Positions 26,500 through 34,004 of a DNA stretch of 64,000 bases are shown one piece after another. The stretch covers positions 14,146 through 78,145 of the forward strand of contig JAUUSJ010000003.1 of assembly GCA_030841965.1 (NCBI GenBank), in the 5' to 3' direction. The position numbers and the translations under genes are program-made. The notes below the pieces were generated by a model. That model was not told where the DNA came from, did no database searches, and was given only the letters and a program-made list of their open reading frames with translations. Numbering within the stretch: position 1 is the first letter of the stretch; each line of letters opens with the position of its first letter. This stretch comes from Blautia sp. GTDB taxonomy: Bacteria; Bacillota; Clostridia; Lachnospirales; Lachnospiraceae.

Positions 26500-28137
26500 A
26501 TGAGAAAAACAGAGTTTACCGAGGAAGAATGGAATCAGTTTAGTAAAAAGATGTTAATCAAGCTTTTGCTTACCACAACCAAGCAGCTAAATGAAGTACA
26601 AGAACAATGAAAACTTCTAACAGAGCAGGTGAATGTTTTGAATCAAAATCGTTTTGGCAGACATAGTGAAAAGAAGGAGGAATATCAAGAGGAGAGTCAA
26701 GAGAAGAAACTGTACTTTAATGAGCTAGAAGTGATTGTGGATGGAGCCACAAAAGAAAAACTTGTGGAGCCAACGATGGAGGAAATCGAAGAAAAGCGCA
26801 AAAAGAGAGTTTCCCATAAGAAAAAAGGGAAACGAGAGGAGGATTTAAAAGATTTTCTTACACTTCCCGTTTTCCATACTTTAGCAGAGGAAGAGTATCA
26901 TTGTGATTGTGGAGGGACTTATTAGGAAGTAGGAGAAGATATTTATAAAAAGCTTCTCTTTTTTCCAGCTCATTTTGAGGTACAGGAAAATCATGTAAAA
27001 AGCTATAGCTGTGATCGATGCCATAGGATGAAAAGAGCGAAGCATCCTGTTGAATTATTTCAAAACAGCATTGCCAGTGCTTCTTTAGTGGCAGGACTTT
27101 TGAATGCGAAATATATCAATGCTGCTCCTTATTATCGAATGGAGCAAGAGTTTCAACGGTATGGTGTAGAGATTTCTAGACAAACTATGGCAAACTGGAC
27201 AATCAAAGCGGCAGAGCGATATTTTAGCTTGATTTATGATAAGATGAAAGAAGAGTTGTTAAGGAGTCGAATCATTCATGCAGATAAAACCCCAGTAAAA
27301 GTATCCAAAGATGGACGAAAAGCAGGAACGAAAAGCTATATGTGGGTCTACCAAAAAGGAGAAGAAACAGAGCAACCTGTAGTGATATATGAATATCAAA
27401 AGACACGAAAAAAAGAGCATCCACAAAATTTCTTAAAAGGATATCAGGGAGTCTTATGTTGTGATGGATATCAGGTATATCATAGCTTACCAGAGGAAAT
27501 CATCATTTGTGGTTGTTGGGCTCATGCTCGAAGACATTACATAAATGCAGCAAAGGCACTCAAAGGAAAGGAAGCAAGAAAGTTGGAAATGACAGTATCA
27601 GAAGAAGCATTATTTCGGATTGCCCAATTCTTTCATTATGAAAAAGAGTGGAAAGACTTATCAAAGGAAGAGCATTTAAAAAAGAGACAACAAGTGTTAA
27701 AACCATTGGTGCTAGAATATTTTTCTTGGGTAAAAAAACAAAAAGAAAATCCTCTGATTCCTCCAAAATCAGAAACAGCAAAAGGGCTAAACTATTCGAT
27801 TTATCAAGAGAAATATTTAATGGCATTTTTAGAGACTCCAGATGTACCATTAGATAACTCTGCTGCTGAGAGAGCTATCCGAAGCTTCACGATAGGACGA
27901 AAGAACTTTGTACTCATTGATACGATACAGGGGGCTCAGGCAAGTGCGATTCTTTATTCCATTGCAGAAACGGCAAAAGCCAATCAGCTAAAACCATATC
28001 TGTATTTTAAATATTTATTGGAAGAGTTGCCAAAGTATTGGAATGGATATGAGAAAGAGTTTGAGAAGGATTTCCTTAAGAACTTATTGCCATGGTCAGA
28101 ACAACTTCCGTCGGAGATACGAAAAACAGAAAAGTAG
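26500..28137 (+). pseudogene. tnpC: IS66 transposase TnpC, two in-frame stops
   Basis: One frame of about 545 codons with TGA at 26608 and TAG at 26923. The N-terminus (MRKTEFTEEEWNQFSKKML and a coiled coil to LNQNRFGRHSEKK) is followed by a zinc-finger region (YHCDCGGTY and YSCDRCHRMK). The DDE domain keeps all three acidic sites: IHADKTPVKV, VLCCDGYQVYHSL and DNSAAERAIRSFTIGRKNF. The C-terminus (LKPYLYFKYLLEELPKYW) is complete. Because the catalytic part is intact from 27028, decay is probably recent or the fragment is trans-complemented. Confidence 0.85.
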
Positions 28138-28145
28138 AAAGTACC

Positions 28146-28169
28146 GCCATCCTCATTCTGGAGGATGGC
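28146..28169 (+). terminator. Terminator-like hairpin inside IS66 right end
   Basis: GCCATCCTC and GAGGATGGC form a perfect nine-pair stem with a six-base loop, nine bases after the tnpC stop and just inside the right terminal repeat. It is likely the element's own terminator. No long T-run follows. Confidence 0.5.
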
Positions 28170-28204
28170 TTATTGAGGTTGTACACGTGTGGTTTGGCGC
28201 TTAC

Positions 28205-28594
28205 GTAGGACAGACGACTTACCCGGTGGAGAAGCATTTCAAGGGTACGGATGTGGTGTATGATGATGGGCGTTATATCTTGTATGTGAATGCGGAGGTA
28301 GATGACGGTAGCGACACAGCGAGGCTGATGGAGTATTTTAAGACAACAGACCCAGAGGATGCAAGCCAAGGGGATTTGTCAAAACGTGTCCACTTGCTGA
28401 AATGAGAAAAAGGAGGTTAGGACGAGATGTGTGAAGTCAGCGAAAAATGGTATAAAGAAGGCGAAAAGAAAGGCATATTGGAGACGCTCTTCGGTCTTGT
28501 AAAGGATGGAATCCTTTCCGTCGCAGATGCCGCAAAACGCGCTAACATGAATGTGGCGGATTTTGAGAAAGCGTATAAAACATTTTTATTGTAA
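28205..28594 (+). pseudogene. PD-(D/E)XK nuclease family transposase, C-terminal remnant
   Basis: Beginning exactly at the IS66 right border, the frame reads VGQTTYPVEKHFKGTDVVYD, then GRYILYVNAEVDDGSDTARL and DPEDASQGDLSKRVHLLK, followed by two in-frame stops (28403, 28418) and then MCEVSEKWYKEGEKKG...SVADAAKRANMNVADFEKAY. This resembles the C-terminal half of the same broad family as the gene at 3039: a nuclease domain, a hydrophilic EGxKKG linker and a small helical tail. The catalytic N-terminal part is gone. The last 55 residues could be a separate translated ORF (28427-28594, with AGGAGG upstream) but are best read as a remnant. Confidence 0.65.
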
Positions 28595-28600
28595 AATGAG

Positions 28601-28641
28601 GCTCCTGTGGAGAGTGAATTTTTCCATAGGGGCTTTCTTTT
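28601..28641 (+). terminator. Rho-independent terminator
   Basis: GCTCCTGTGGA (28601-28611) pairs over eleven positions, two of them G-T, with TCCATAGGGGC (28623-28633), followed by TTTCTTTT. It closes the PD-(D/E)XK remnant. Confidence 0.65.
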
Positions 28642-28688
28642 ATTCATAGGTTAGTGACAACTAATGCGGTAGGTGTGAGAATCAATAA

Positions 28689-28753
28689 GAAGCGCTTCAA
28701 AAGAGGGTGTCTGGAATAACGCTGCTCGGAATGCTATACTTTTATCAACATAA
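28689..28753 (+). repeat. IS66-type left end (copy 2), solitary
   Basis: Almost identical over 65 bases to the complement of 24511-24576, including GCGCTTCAAAAGAGGGTGTC and TGCTATACTTTTATCAACAT. It has no transposase ORF after it; a terminator follows instead. It is therefore a solitary IS end. Confidence 0.65.
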
Positions 28754-28762
28754 TCTAAAGCA

Positions 28763-28817
28763 CCCCCTGTGGTCGATGTGCTTAGGATGTGACAGTGAGC
28801 CGCAGGGGGCATTTTTG
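28763..28817 (+). terminator. GC-rich terminator
   Basis: CCCCCTGTGG (28763-28772) pairs with CCGCAGGGGG (28800-28809), and CATTTTTG follows. Good stem and T-run on the plus strand. Confidence 0.7.
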
Positions 28818-28875
28818 TCTAATTGAGTTAGTTTAGTATAATTTCATTTCTCGCCTCACGCTTTAAAAGTCACCA

Positions 28876-29049
28876 TCAAGAAATTCTGTGACGCTTATTC
28901 CAGAATTTTCTGTGCAGTTCCTCCACAATATAATCACAGATTATCGGTTAATACGGCGGAGTGATCACTTTCATGAAAGCCTGTGCCGATCTGCCGGAGG
29001 GGCTAAGCGCCGCCGAAATGATGATGTTGGTATCGATCATTATCTTCAT
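28876..29049 (-). pseudogene. PIN-domain toxin, N-terminal remnant
   Basis: On the minus strand, ATG at 29049 overlaps the antitoxin stop as ATGA and opens MKIMIDTNIIISAALSPSG, the standard PIN N-terminus with its first metal-binding aspartate. A TAA at 28950-28948 interrupts it after 33 codons. The same frame then continues PIICDYIVEELHRKFWNK, also typical of PIN toxins, to a second stop at 28878-28876. The rest of the PIN domain with its other acidic residues is missing. The toxin is dead, leaving its antitoxin alone. Confidence 0.75.
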
Positions 29050-29369
29050 ACGCTTGCTTCGTCCTCCGTGTTTCGGCTGTCAGAACGGCTGTTGATAATT
29101 TCAAGATTCTCTTCGCGGCGGGATTGTGTTATCCAATCAGCGATGGCTTCATCGGAGTCAAGACCGACCTTCGCACCTTCGCCGGTCATCTGCTTTTGGA
29201 ACTTCTGCATGGCATAGACGGCGGAGTTGATAACGCGGACGAAACCGTCCTCTACGATGAACGTTACCCGGTCGCCAGTGGTGACGCCCAATGCAGCGCG
29301 AATATTTTTTGGAATGGTTACTTGACCGTTTGACATAACTTTTGCGTCATTTACTAAAATTTCAGACAT
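29046..29369 (-). CDS. AbrB/MazE-type antitoxin, partner of the broken PIN toxin
   Basis: A 107-residue protein. The first 50 residues (MSNGQVTIPKNIRAALGVTT then GDRVTFIVEDGFVRV) are a SpoVT/AbrB swapped-hairpin DNA-binding domain that would repress its own operon. The C-terminal part (WITQSRREENLEIINSRSD) is the toxin-binding tail expected of a type II antitoxin. GC content is clearly higher than in neighbouring genes, a sign of transfer. A GGAGG site precedes the start. With its toxin truncated, it is either an orphan antitoxin or an evolutionary leftover. Confidence 0.82.
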   Translation of the reverse strand: MSEILVNDAKVMSNGQVTIPKNIRAALGVTTGDRVTFIVEDGFVRVINSAVYAMQKFQKQMTGEGAKVGLDSDEAIADWITQSRREENLEIINSRSDSRNTEDEASV

Positions 29370-29561
29370 TTATTCATACCTCCTGTTCTAACGACTTATT
29401 TGATCAACTTGTTGTATCCGTGTAGGCTGTACCGATATTTTTTCTAGCACTGCCTTGTATTTATGGTGTGGCTGTTTTGCATGTAAAGTAGGGAAGTAGG
29501 GTTTCCCTACTAATGTTATATGTGTCTGAAAGGAAAAAGTCAAGGGATGTAGACTTCCTTC

Positions 29562-29599
29562 TTGCAACGAAGAAAGTTTTATGGTACCATGAGCATAAT
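29562..29599 (+). promoter_or_regulatory. Copy of kinase promoter with palindrome, long spacer
   Basis: TTGCAA (29562-29567) and CATAAT (29594-29599) flank the palindrome ATGGTACCAT (29581-29590). The spacing is 26 bases because of eight extra bases compared with the intact kinase promoter at 37745, so this copy is probably inactive as a classical promoter. Confidence 0.45.
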
Positions 29600-29666
29600 A
29601 TAGCTATTATACCATTTTAAAAAGTAGACGTGTGATTTGAGGAGGTTATCAAGGGGGATTGAGATT

Positions 29667-29762
29667 ATGAAGCAAAATAAAAGCAACAGATTTACATCAT
29701 TGGGTTTAGGGAATATACTAAGGCAGAGGTATGAAATAAAAATATGTATAATGACTCTCTAA
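29667..29762 (+). pseudogene. Pseudokinase N-terminal remnant
   Basis: A 31-codon frame (MKQNKSNRFTSLGLGNILRQ RYEIK, shown in two parts) matches the first 25 residues of the kinase-like gene at 37847, preceded by the same AAGGGGGATTGAGATT leader. It then diverges and stops. The next bases (GAGTGTGATAGGATGAAAAA) belong to the leader of the duplicated membrane protein, so a deletion has joined the start of one cassette to the next. Confidence 0.75.
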
Positions 29763-29825
29763 GAGTGTGATAGGATGAAAAACAGATAAATAGATGATTT
29801 CGCATTATGGTAAAGGACAAGAAAA

Positions 29826-30155
29826 ATGAAGATAGAAACAAGAAGAAAATGTATAAAAAGTTTTTGGAGGATATCGATTGTTGCCTATATAATCGCATTT
29901 TTGATTAAAATAATTGGAGGATATCTGAAAATAGAGCAGGATATTGTAATGAATGGTCTTTTTCTCTTTATTGCTATCGGCGCATTAAGTTCAGGGGCGG
30001 TTGGAATATTCATGAGTGGCTTTAGCTTAAGACAATTGATTCATGATTTATCTCCGAAAGAGATTGCAAGAAGAAGGCGAAGAAGAAAAGAACTGCGAGA
30101 AAAAAGAAAAAGTCAAATGTATACCATAAAAAAGAAAAGAAAGAAAAGAAAGTAG
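29826..30155 (+). CDS. Small basic membrane protein, duplicated (copy 1)
   Basis: A 109-residue protein with two hydrophobic helices (about 14-30, ISIVAYIIAFLIKIIGG, and 42-66, NGLFLFIAIGALSSGAVGIF), then a long, very basic tail beginning SPKEIARRRRRRKELREKRK and ending in KKKRKKRK. Membrane anchoring with a cytoplasmic, nucleic-acid- or lipid-binding tail is an inference. I do not recognise the family. A copy at 33623-33952 differs by one amino acid. Both copies lie 40-55 bases upstream of an AAA/PD-(D/E)XK gene, of different subfamilies. Confidence 0.7.
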   Translation: MKIETRRKCIKSFWRISIVAYIIAFLIKIIGGYLKIEQDIVMNGLFLFIAIGALSSGAVGIFMSGFSLRQLIHDLSPKEIARRRRRRKELREKRKSQMYTIKKKRKKRK

Positions 30156-30164
30156 CGTGTTATG

Positions 30165-30207
30165 GTAAGTATATTTAGAGCATTTTTGGGAAAGGAAGGT
30201 GAGCCAT
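30165..30207 (+). promoter_or_regulatory. Conserved leader of AAA gene (copy 1)
   Basis: AAGTATATTTAGAGCATTTT followed by TGGGAAAGGAAGG. Nearly the same sequence precedes the AAA genes at 34005 and 39842, although these belong to different subfamilies. It ends in the ribosome site. Confidence 0.55.
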
Positions 30208-31938
30208 ATGCAGAAAAAGAAGTTGCCAGTTGGAATAGAGGACTTTGAGGAGATTCGAAGAGAAGGTTTCTATTATATAGATAAGACAGGTCTTATTTGC
30301 GATTTGTTGAACAATTGGGGGAAGGTCAACCTGTTTACCCGTCCACGGCGTTTTGGAAAGACGTTAAATATGAGTATGCTGAAATGTTTTTTCGAGATTG
30401 GAACGGATAAGAAGTTGTTTGATGGCCTGGTAATAACACAGGATACAACGCTGTGCGAACAATACATGGGAAGGTATCCTGTTATATTTATTTCGCTAAA
30501 AGGTGTAGATGGTTTGAGTTTTGAAGAAGCGTATGGAGCTTTGCGTCAGATTTTACGCTCTGAAATGTATCGTTTGAAATTTTTAGTTGACAGTGACAAA
30601 ATTTTTGACAAAGAAAAAAATGCACTCAAACGGTTTCTGAATGAAGAAGAAACAAAAGAAGATGTGAGGGGAAGTCTTAAGATGTTGTCTTCATTGCTTT
30701 ATCAGCACTACAGACAAAAAGTAATCCTGCTGATCGATGAGTATGATGTTCCACTGGATAAGGCATTCCAGCATGGCTATTATGAAGAAATGGTATCGTT
30801 GATCCGTGGATTGTTTGGGCAGGTGTTGAAGACAAATGAATTTTTACAATTCGCAGTTTTGACTGGCTGTCTAAGAGTATCGAAAGAGAGCATTTTCACA
30901 GGGATGAATAATTTTAAAGTACTTTCTATTACAGACACTAGATTTGATGAGCATTTTGGTTTTAATGAAGAAGAAGTGACTCAGCTTCTGGCAGATTACC
31001 AATTAGAGAACCATTTGGCAGAAATGAAAGAGTGGTATGACGGATATCGTTTTGGAGATGTGAATATTTATTGTCCGTGGGATGTGGTCAGCTATGTGGA
31101 TCATCTTGTGGCAGACCCTTATGCGGAGCCAGAAGCCTTCTGGATTAACACTAGCGGAAATGATTTGGTGAAGCGTTTTATTGATAAGGCGGATAAAACT
31201 ACGCAGAGTGAGATAGAGCGTCTGATTGCGGGAGAAGCAATCGAAAAGGCAATTCGTTTGGACCTGACTTATAACGAATTAGACGCTAGCATTGCAAATT
31301 TGTGGAGTGTTCTCTTTACTACAGGCTATTTGACACAGACAGGCAGAGCGGTAAGGGGGGGCTATAAACTGGTGATTCCCAACCGGGAAGTGAGGGAAGT
31401 TTTTGTTTTGCAGATACAGGAGTGGTTCAAAGAGACTACTCTTGCAGATTCTACGAGAATCAATCGATTCTGCTCAGCTTTTCCTGCTGGAGACGTATCG
31501 ACCATTCAGAATATGTTGTATGATTATTTATGGGATTCTATCAGTGTGAGGGATACAGCAGTGCGAACGAGTATGAAGGAGAACTTGCTCGAAGAGAAAG
31601 CGAGCGCTAAGAGTTCTAAAATACAGAACTCAGGCGCCTGCTTTTATCATGGGCTGGTATTAGGCTTGTTGCGAAGCCAGGGAAACTGGCTGATTCAGTC
31701 CAATGCGGAGACTGGGGAAGGATATAGCGATATATCTGTAAGTACACCTACACGCATAGGAATTGTGATTGAATTGAAATATGCAAACGATGGTAATCTG
31801 GAAGCAGCCTGTATGGAGGCGTTAAGGCAGATTGAGGAAAAGAAATATGCCGTGGGATTGCAGCGCCAGGGAATGAAGAAAATCATTCGATATGGTATAG
31901 CATTCTGGGAAAAAGAATGTATGGTAGTTATGTCGTAA
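30208..31938 (+). CDS. AAA-ATPase-like / PD-(D/E)XK protein, subfamily B copy 1
   Basis: A 576-residue member of the same broad family as 7556 but of another subfamily. It opens KKLPVGIEDFEEIRREGFYY IDKT (two parts), with nucleotide site TRPRRFGKT (44-52), a Walker B-like KVILLIDEYDVP near 175, a WYDGYRFG motif in the middle, and the C-terminal nuclease strand SVSTPTRIGIVIELKYAND with E-x-K. ATG 30208 is chosen over GTG 30199: AAAGGAAGG lies seven bases upstream and the copy at 36013 starts at the equivalent ATG. About 20 residues near 470-490 are absent from the copy at 36013. A 595-bp tract is identical to that copy. Confidence 0.85.
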   Translation: MQKKKLPVGIEDFEEIRREGFYYIDKTGLICDLLNNWGKVNLFTRPRRFGKTLNMSMLKCFFEIGTDKKLFDGLVITQDTTLCEQYMGRYPVIFISLKGVDGLSFEEAYGALRQILRSEMYRLKFLVDSDKIFDKEKNALKRFLNEEETKEDVRGSLKMLSSLLYQHYRQKVILLIDEYDVPLDKAFQHGYYEEMVSLIRGLFGQVLKTNEFLQFAVLTGCLRVSKESIFTGMNNFKVLSITDTRFDEHFGFNEEEVTQLLADYQLENHLAEMKEWYDGYRFGDVNIYCPWDVVSYVDHLVADPYAEPEAFWINTSGNDLVKRFIDKADKTTQSEIERLIAGEAIEKAIRLDLTYNELDASIANLWSVLFTTGYLTQTGRAVRGGYKLVIPNREVREVFVLQIQEWFKETTLADSTRINRFCSAFPAGDVSTIQNMLYDYLWDSISVRDTAVRTSMKENLLEEKASAKSSKIQNSGACFYHGLVLGLLRSQGNWLIQSNAETGEGYSDISVSTPTRIGIVIELKYANDGNLEAACMEALRQIEEKKYAVGLQRQGMKKIIRYGIAFWEKECMVVMS

Positions 31939-31948
31939 AGAATGTTGT

Positions 31949-32025
31949 ATAAGAGTTTCAAAAAGGGGGTTATGATGATGCCACATCATTGGTATTTTTC
32001 ATAGCCTCTTTTTTGAAGCTCTTAC
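31949..32025. repeat. IS66-type end forming a long hairpin
   Basis: AAGAGTTTCAAAAAGGGGGT at the left and its near-complement ending TTTTTTGAAGCTCTTAC at the right enclose CCACATCATTGG. Read on the minus strand it opens GTAAGAGCTTCAAAAAAGAG GCTATGAAAAATACC (two parts), closely matching the right end at 2309-2371. With both arms present and nothing inside, it resembles a minimal palindromic derivative of an IS66 end, and may act as a terminator for the AAA gene. Confidence 0.6.
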
Positions 32026-32048
32026 TAGAGAATTGATAGACCTCCTTC

Positions 32049-32086
32049 TTGCAACGAAGAAAGTTTTATGGTACCATGAGCATAAT
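32049..32086 (+). promoter_or_regulatory. Second copy of kinase promoter with long spacer
   Basis: TTGCAA (32049-32054), palindrome ATGGTACCAT (32068-32077) and CATAAT (32081-32086) repeat the arrangement at 29562, again with a 26-base spacer. It precedes only a kinase C-terminal remnant. Confidence 0.45.
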
Positions 32087-32116
32087 ATAGTCATTATACA
32101 TTTTTAACTTAACAGA

Positions 32117-32200
32117 GTGATTCTGAAAGCACTCGCATTGAGACCAGAGGAACGCTTTCAAACAGCAGAAGAATTTAGAAATTGTCTGTTAGGCAGATGA
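32117..32200 (+). pseudogene. Pseudokinase C-terminal remnant
   Basis: The frame RVILKALALRPEERFQTAEE FRNCLLGR (two parts) and stop match the last 28 residues of the gene at 37847 with one change, and nucleotides are nearly identical (GAAAGCACTCGCATTGAGAC). The preceding ~250 codons are missing; the promoter copy is joined almost directly to this end. With the N-terminal remnant at 29667, it shows that further kinase copies existed and were deleted. Confidence 0.8.
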
Positions 32201-32232
32201 CTTCTAGAAGCATTGTTTAAAGGAGGGGCAAA

Positions 32233-32684
32233 ATGATTGATATATATACAGAGAAAAAGAGGCAAAAAATTGGATTCTTCAGAATGATTTGTATTTCAAT
32301 TTGAATACAGGTAATGAAGAAATGTTCGAAAATGAAATAAATCTTATTTGGCAGGTGGATGAGGCAAAATTGACACCAGATAAGCATATTGAAACAAAAT
32401 ATGGATTAGGTACAATCCGTAATTTGTCATCTGGATGTAAGACATTACTCAATATTGTAAAACATCCTGATAAAGTGGTGAGTGTAGAAGAATGTGGTCC
32501 GAATGTGCTTAAAATTATATTTGCAATGGACAATATAAAGATTTATATGTCAAGACCATCCTTTGTGGATATTCCAGATAATGTGAAAATCAGATTTAAT
32601 GATTCAGAGGTAGTAACTGGAAGTGCAGGATATAATACTTGGTGGAGTAAGGAGTATGAAAGGAGAGAAGCAGATGATTTATAA
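32233..32684 (+). pseudogene. DUF4869-like protein, one-base frameshift
   Basis: ATG 32233, with AGGAGGGG upstream, opens MIDIYTEKKRQKIGFF. A one-base slip near 32276-32280 then continues in the next frame as NDLYFNLNTGNEEMFENEIN to the stop at 32684, about 150 residues in all. LSSGCKTLLNI, VEECGPNVLKIIF and the later strand resemble the DUF4869 pattern (SGG-KTL, CGdN), a small protein family of unknown role. It overlaps the next gene by eleven bases, as in an operon. The slip could be a sequencing error; otherwise the protein loses its first ~18 residues, with a possible TTG restart at 32289. Confidence 0.55.
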
Positions 32685-33075
32685 GAATATTGTGTTTAAG
32701 GCAGATCCCTTTTTATACGATTTGGTGTTTGATGATAGAATAACTCTTGTTGGTGGAGATAGTGGTACGGGCAAAACAGTTCTTTATGAAATGTTAGAAG
32801 ACTTAAGATTCACTGATGAATATAACGCGATTAAATTGTTTAATTACAAATCAGATAATCTTTTAGAAACGATGAAACAGTGTAAGAATAGTTTTATTGT
32901 AGTTGATAATACGGATATTTTAATTAATGATGATATCAGAAGATTTATCAATTTCGAATTTTCCAATCAGTATATGCTTTTTTCGAGAAATTGTGATGGA
33001 CTCAACGTATCTGATAAGAGTTTTAAAGTGTTAACTCTTGACAATAATAGGATAACACTGGAAAAGGAGTTGTGA
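32674..33075 (+). CDS. Small P-loop ATP-binding protein
   Basis: A 133-residue protein starting MIYKNIVFKADPFLYDLVF. ITLVGGDSGTGKTVLYEML is a clear Walker A motif at about 25-43, and NSFIVVDNTDILIND is a Walker B-like strand near 76-90, after which it ends with NRITLEKEL. It is much shorter than ordinary AAA proteins and lacks visible arginine-finger and sensor motifs. ATG 32674, with AAGGAGAG upstream, is preferred to 32623, which would lie deep in the previous gene. It is the middle of a three-gene set; the genes on both sides are damaged. Confidence 0.7.
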   Translation: MIYKNIVFKADPFLYDLVFDDRITLVGGDSGTGKTVLYEMLEDLRFTDEYNAIKLFNYKSDNLLETMKQCKNSFIVVDNTDILINDDIRRFINFEFSNQYMLFSRNCDGLNVSDKSFKVLTLDNNRITLEKEL

Positions 33076-33076
33076 T

Positions 33077-33540
33077 ATGAAATATTTATGGACAGAAGAT
33101 ACGGGCGCAGGACTTCACTTCTGGAAATTATAATTTGTTTTGAACATTTAATTCTTGCCTTTGATAAGCTGGTACTATGGACGGGAACTGGCAAGGCAGA
33201 TAAAATCAAAATTCGTGAAGATGTTTTATCAGCTATTGAAGACCATAGAATCAATTTGGCAAAGATTGATGATAAGAAGACATTACAGTATTTAGCCGGT
33301 TTTAAGAGGTATTCTACAGAGCGAGTGATGAAATCATTGGTAGGTGAACTTACGGAAAATGAAAAGTGGTCTGTTAAAGGTTCTCTTATGGGAGAATGTT
33401 GGTATAAAGATTGTTGCGTATCTGAGCATCCAGATAATTCTAGGTGTGGTAAGCCAGAGGTGGAGAGTGGAAGTGAGAAAATGAATATGTTGATACATTC
33501 AGATGTTATATGTAAAATCATATCAACTATTATAGGATAA
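33077..33540 (+). pseudogene. Unknown protein with internal deletion
   Basis: ATG 33077 opens MKYLWTEDTGAGLHFWK and stops after 18 codons. A shifted frame resumes immediately with IICFEHLILAFDKLVLWTGT GKADK (two parts) and runs to 33540, through LQYLAGFKRYSTERVMKSLV and MGECWYKDCC. From memory of related three-gene sets, the first motif opens and the second closes a longer protein, so the middle seems deleted with loss of frame. I do not know the family's function. The cysteines in ECWYKDCC and NSRCG could bind metal. It ends 80 bases before the second membrane-protein copy. Confidence 0.5.
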
Positions 33541-33622
33541 AAAAAGAGAAAGAATTTCGCTTTGTGATATGATGAAAAACAGATAAATAGATGATTTTGC
33601 ATTATGGTAAAGGACAAGAAAA

Positions 33623-33952
33623 ATGAAGATAGAAACAAGAAGAAAATGTATAAAAAGTTTTTGGAGGATATCGATTGTTGCCTATATAATCGCATTTTTG
33701 ATTAAAATAATTGGAGGATATCTGAAAATAGAGCAGGATATTGTAATGAATGGTCTTTTTCTCTTTATTGCTATCGGCGCATTAAGTTCAGGGGCGGTTG
33801 GAATATTCATGAGTGGCTTTAGCTTAAGACAATTGATTCATGATTTATCTCCGAAAGAGATTGCAAGAAGAAGGCGAAGAAGAAAAGAACTGCGAGAAAA
33901 AAGAAAAAGTCAAATGTATACCATAAAAAAGAAAAGAAAGAGAAGAAAGTAG
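33623..33952 (+). CDS. Small basic membrane protein, duplicated (copy 2)
   Basis: A 109-residue duplicate of 29826-30155 with one amino-acid difference in the last residues (KRKRRK instead of KRKKRK), and nearly identical nucleotides including 60 bases of leader (GATGAAAAACAGATAAATAG). It has two hydrophobic helices and an arginine/lysine tail. The near-absence of silent changes means a very recent duplication or gene conversion. It is followed by an AAA gene of subfamily A, while copy 1 is followed by subfamily B, so the protein is not tied to one subfamily. Function unknown. Confidence 0.7.
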   Translation: MKIETRRKCIKSFWRISIVAYIIAFLIKIIGGYLKIEQDIVMNGLFLFIAIGALSSGAVGIFMSGFSLRQLIHDLSPKEIARRRRRRKELREKRKSQMYTIKKKRKRRK

Positions 33953-33962
33953 CGTGTAATAA

Positions 33963-34004
33963 CAAGTATACTTAGGGTATTTTTGGGAAAGGAGTATGGA
34001 TAGA
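33963..34004 (+). promoter_or_regulatory. Conserved leader of AAA gene (copy 2)
   Basis: CAAGTATACTTAGGGTATTT followed by TTGGGAAAGGAG. It matches the leaders at 30165 and 39789 and contains the ribosome site used by the ATG at 34005. Confidence 0.55.

Larger units (their letters stand above)
25619..28204 (+). mobile_element. IS66 family element, complete ends, inactive genes
   Basis: The element is bounded by perfect 23-bp inverted repeats beginning GTAAGCGCCAAACCACACGT (25619-25641, and its complement at 28182-28204). It carries the three standard IS66 genes in order: tnpA, tnpB and tnpC. tnpB has a frameshift and a stop, and tnpC has two in-frame stops. The eight bases outside the left end (GTATAAAT) and right end (GTAGGACA) do not match, so the usual 8-bp target duplication is absent. 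The left flank is IS256 and the right flank is a PD-(D/E)XK transposase tail, so flanking DNA has been rearranged. Confidence 0.9.

Noticed and set aside
26500..28137. Recoding of TGA/TAG in the IS66 genes
   Set aside because: A tryptophan-to-TGA change and two stops could suggest recoding, but tnpB also carries a frameshift and other genes in the window use TGA and TAG as normal stops, so decay is simpler.
28973..29095. Small plus-strand ORF beginning MKACADLPEGLSAAEMMM
   Set aside because: It is the complement of the PIN toxin remnant, which explains its composition and content.
32967..33695. 242-residue minus-strand ORF
   Set aside because: It runs antisense through the P-loop gene, its damaged neighbour and the membrane-protein copy; the same N-terminal reading appears at 29692-29898 because that DNA is duplicated.
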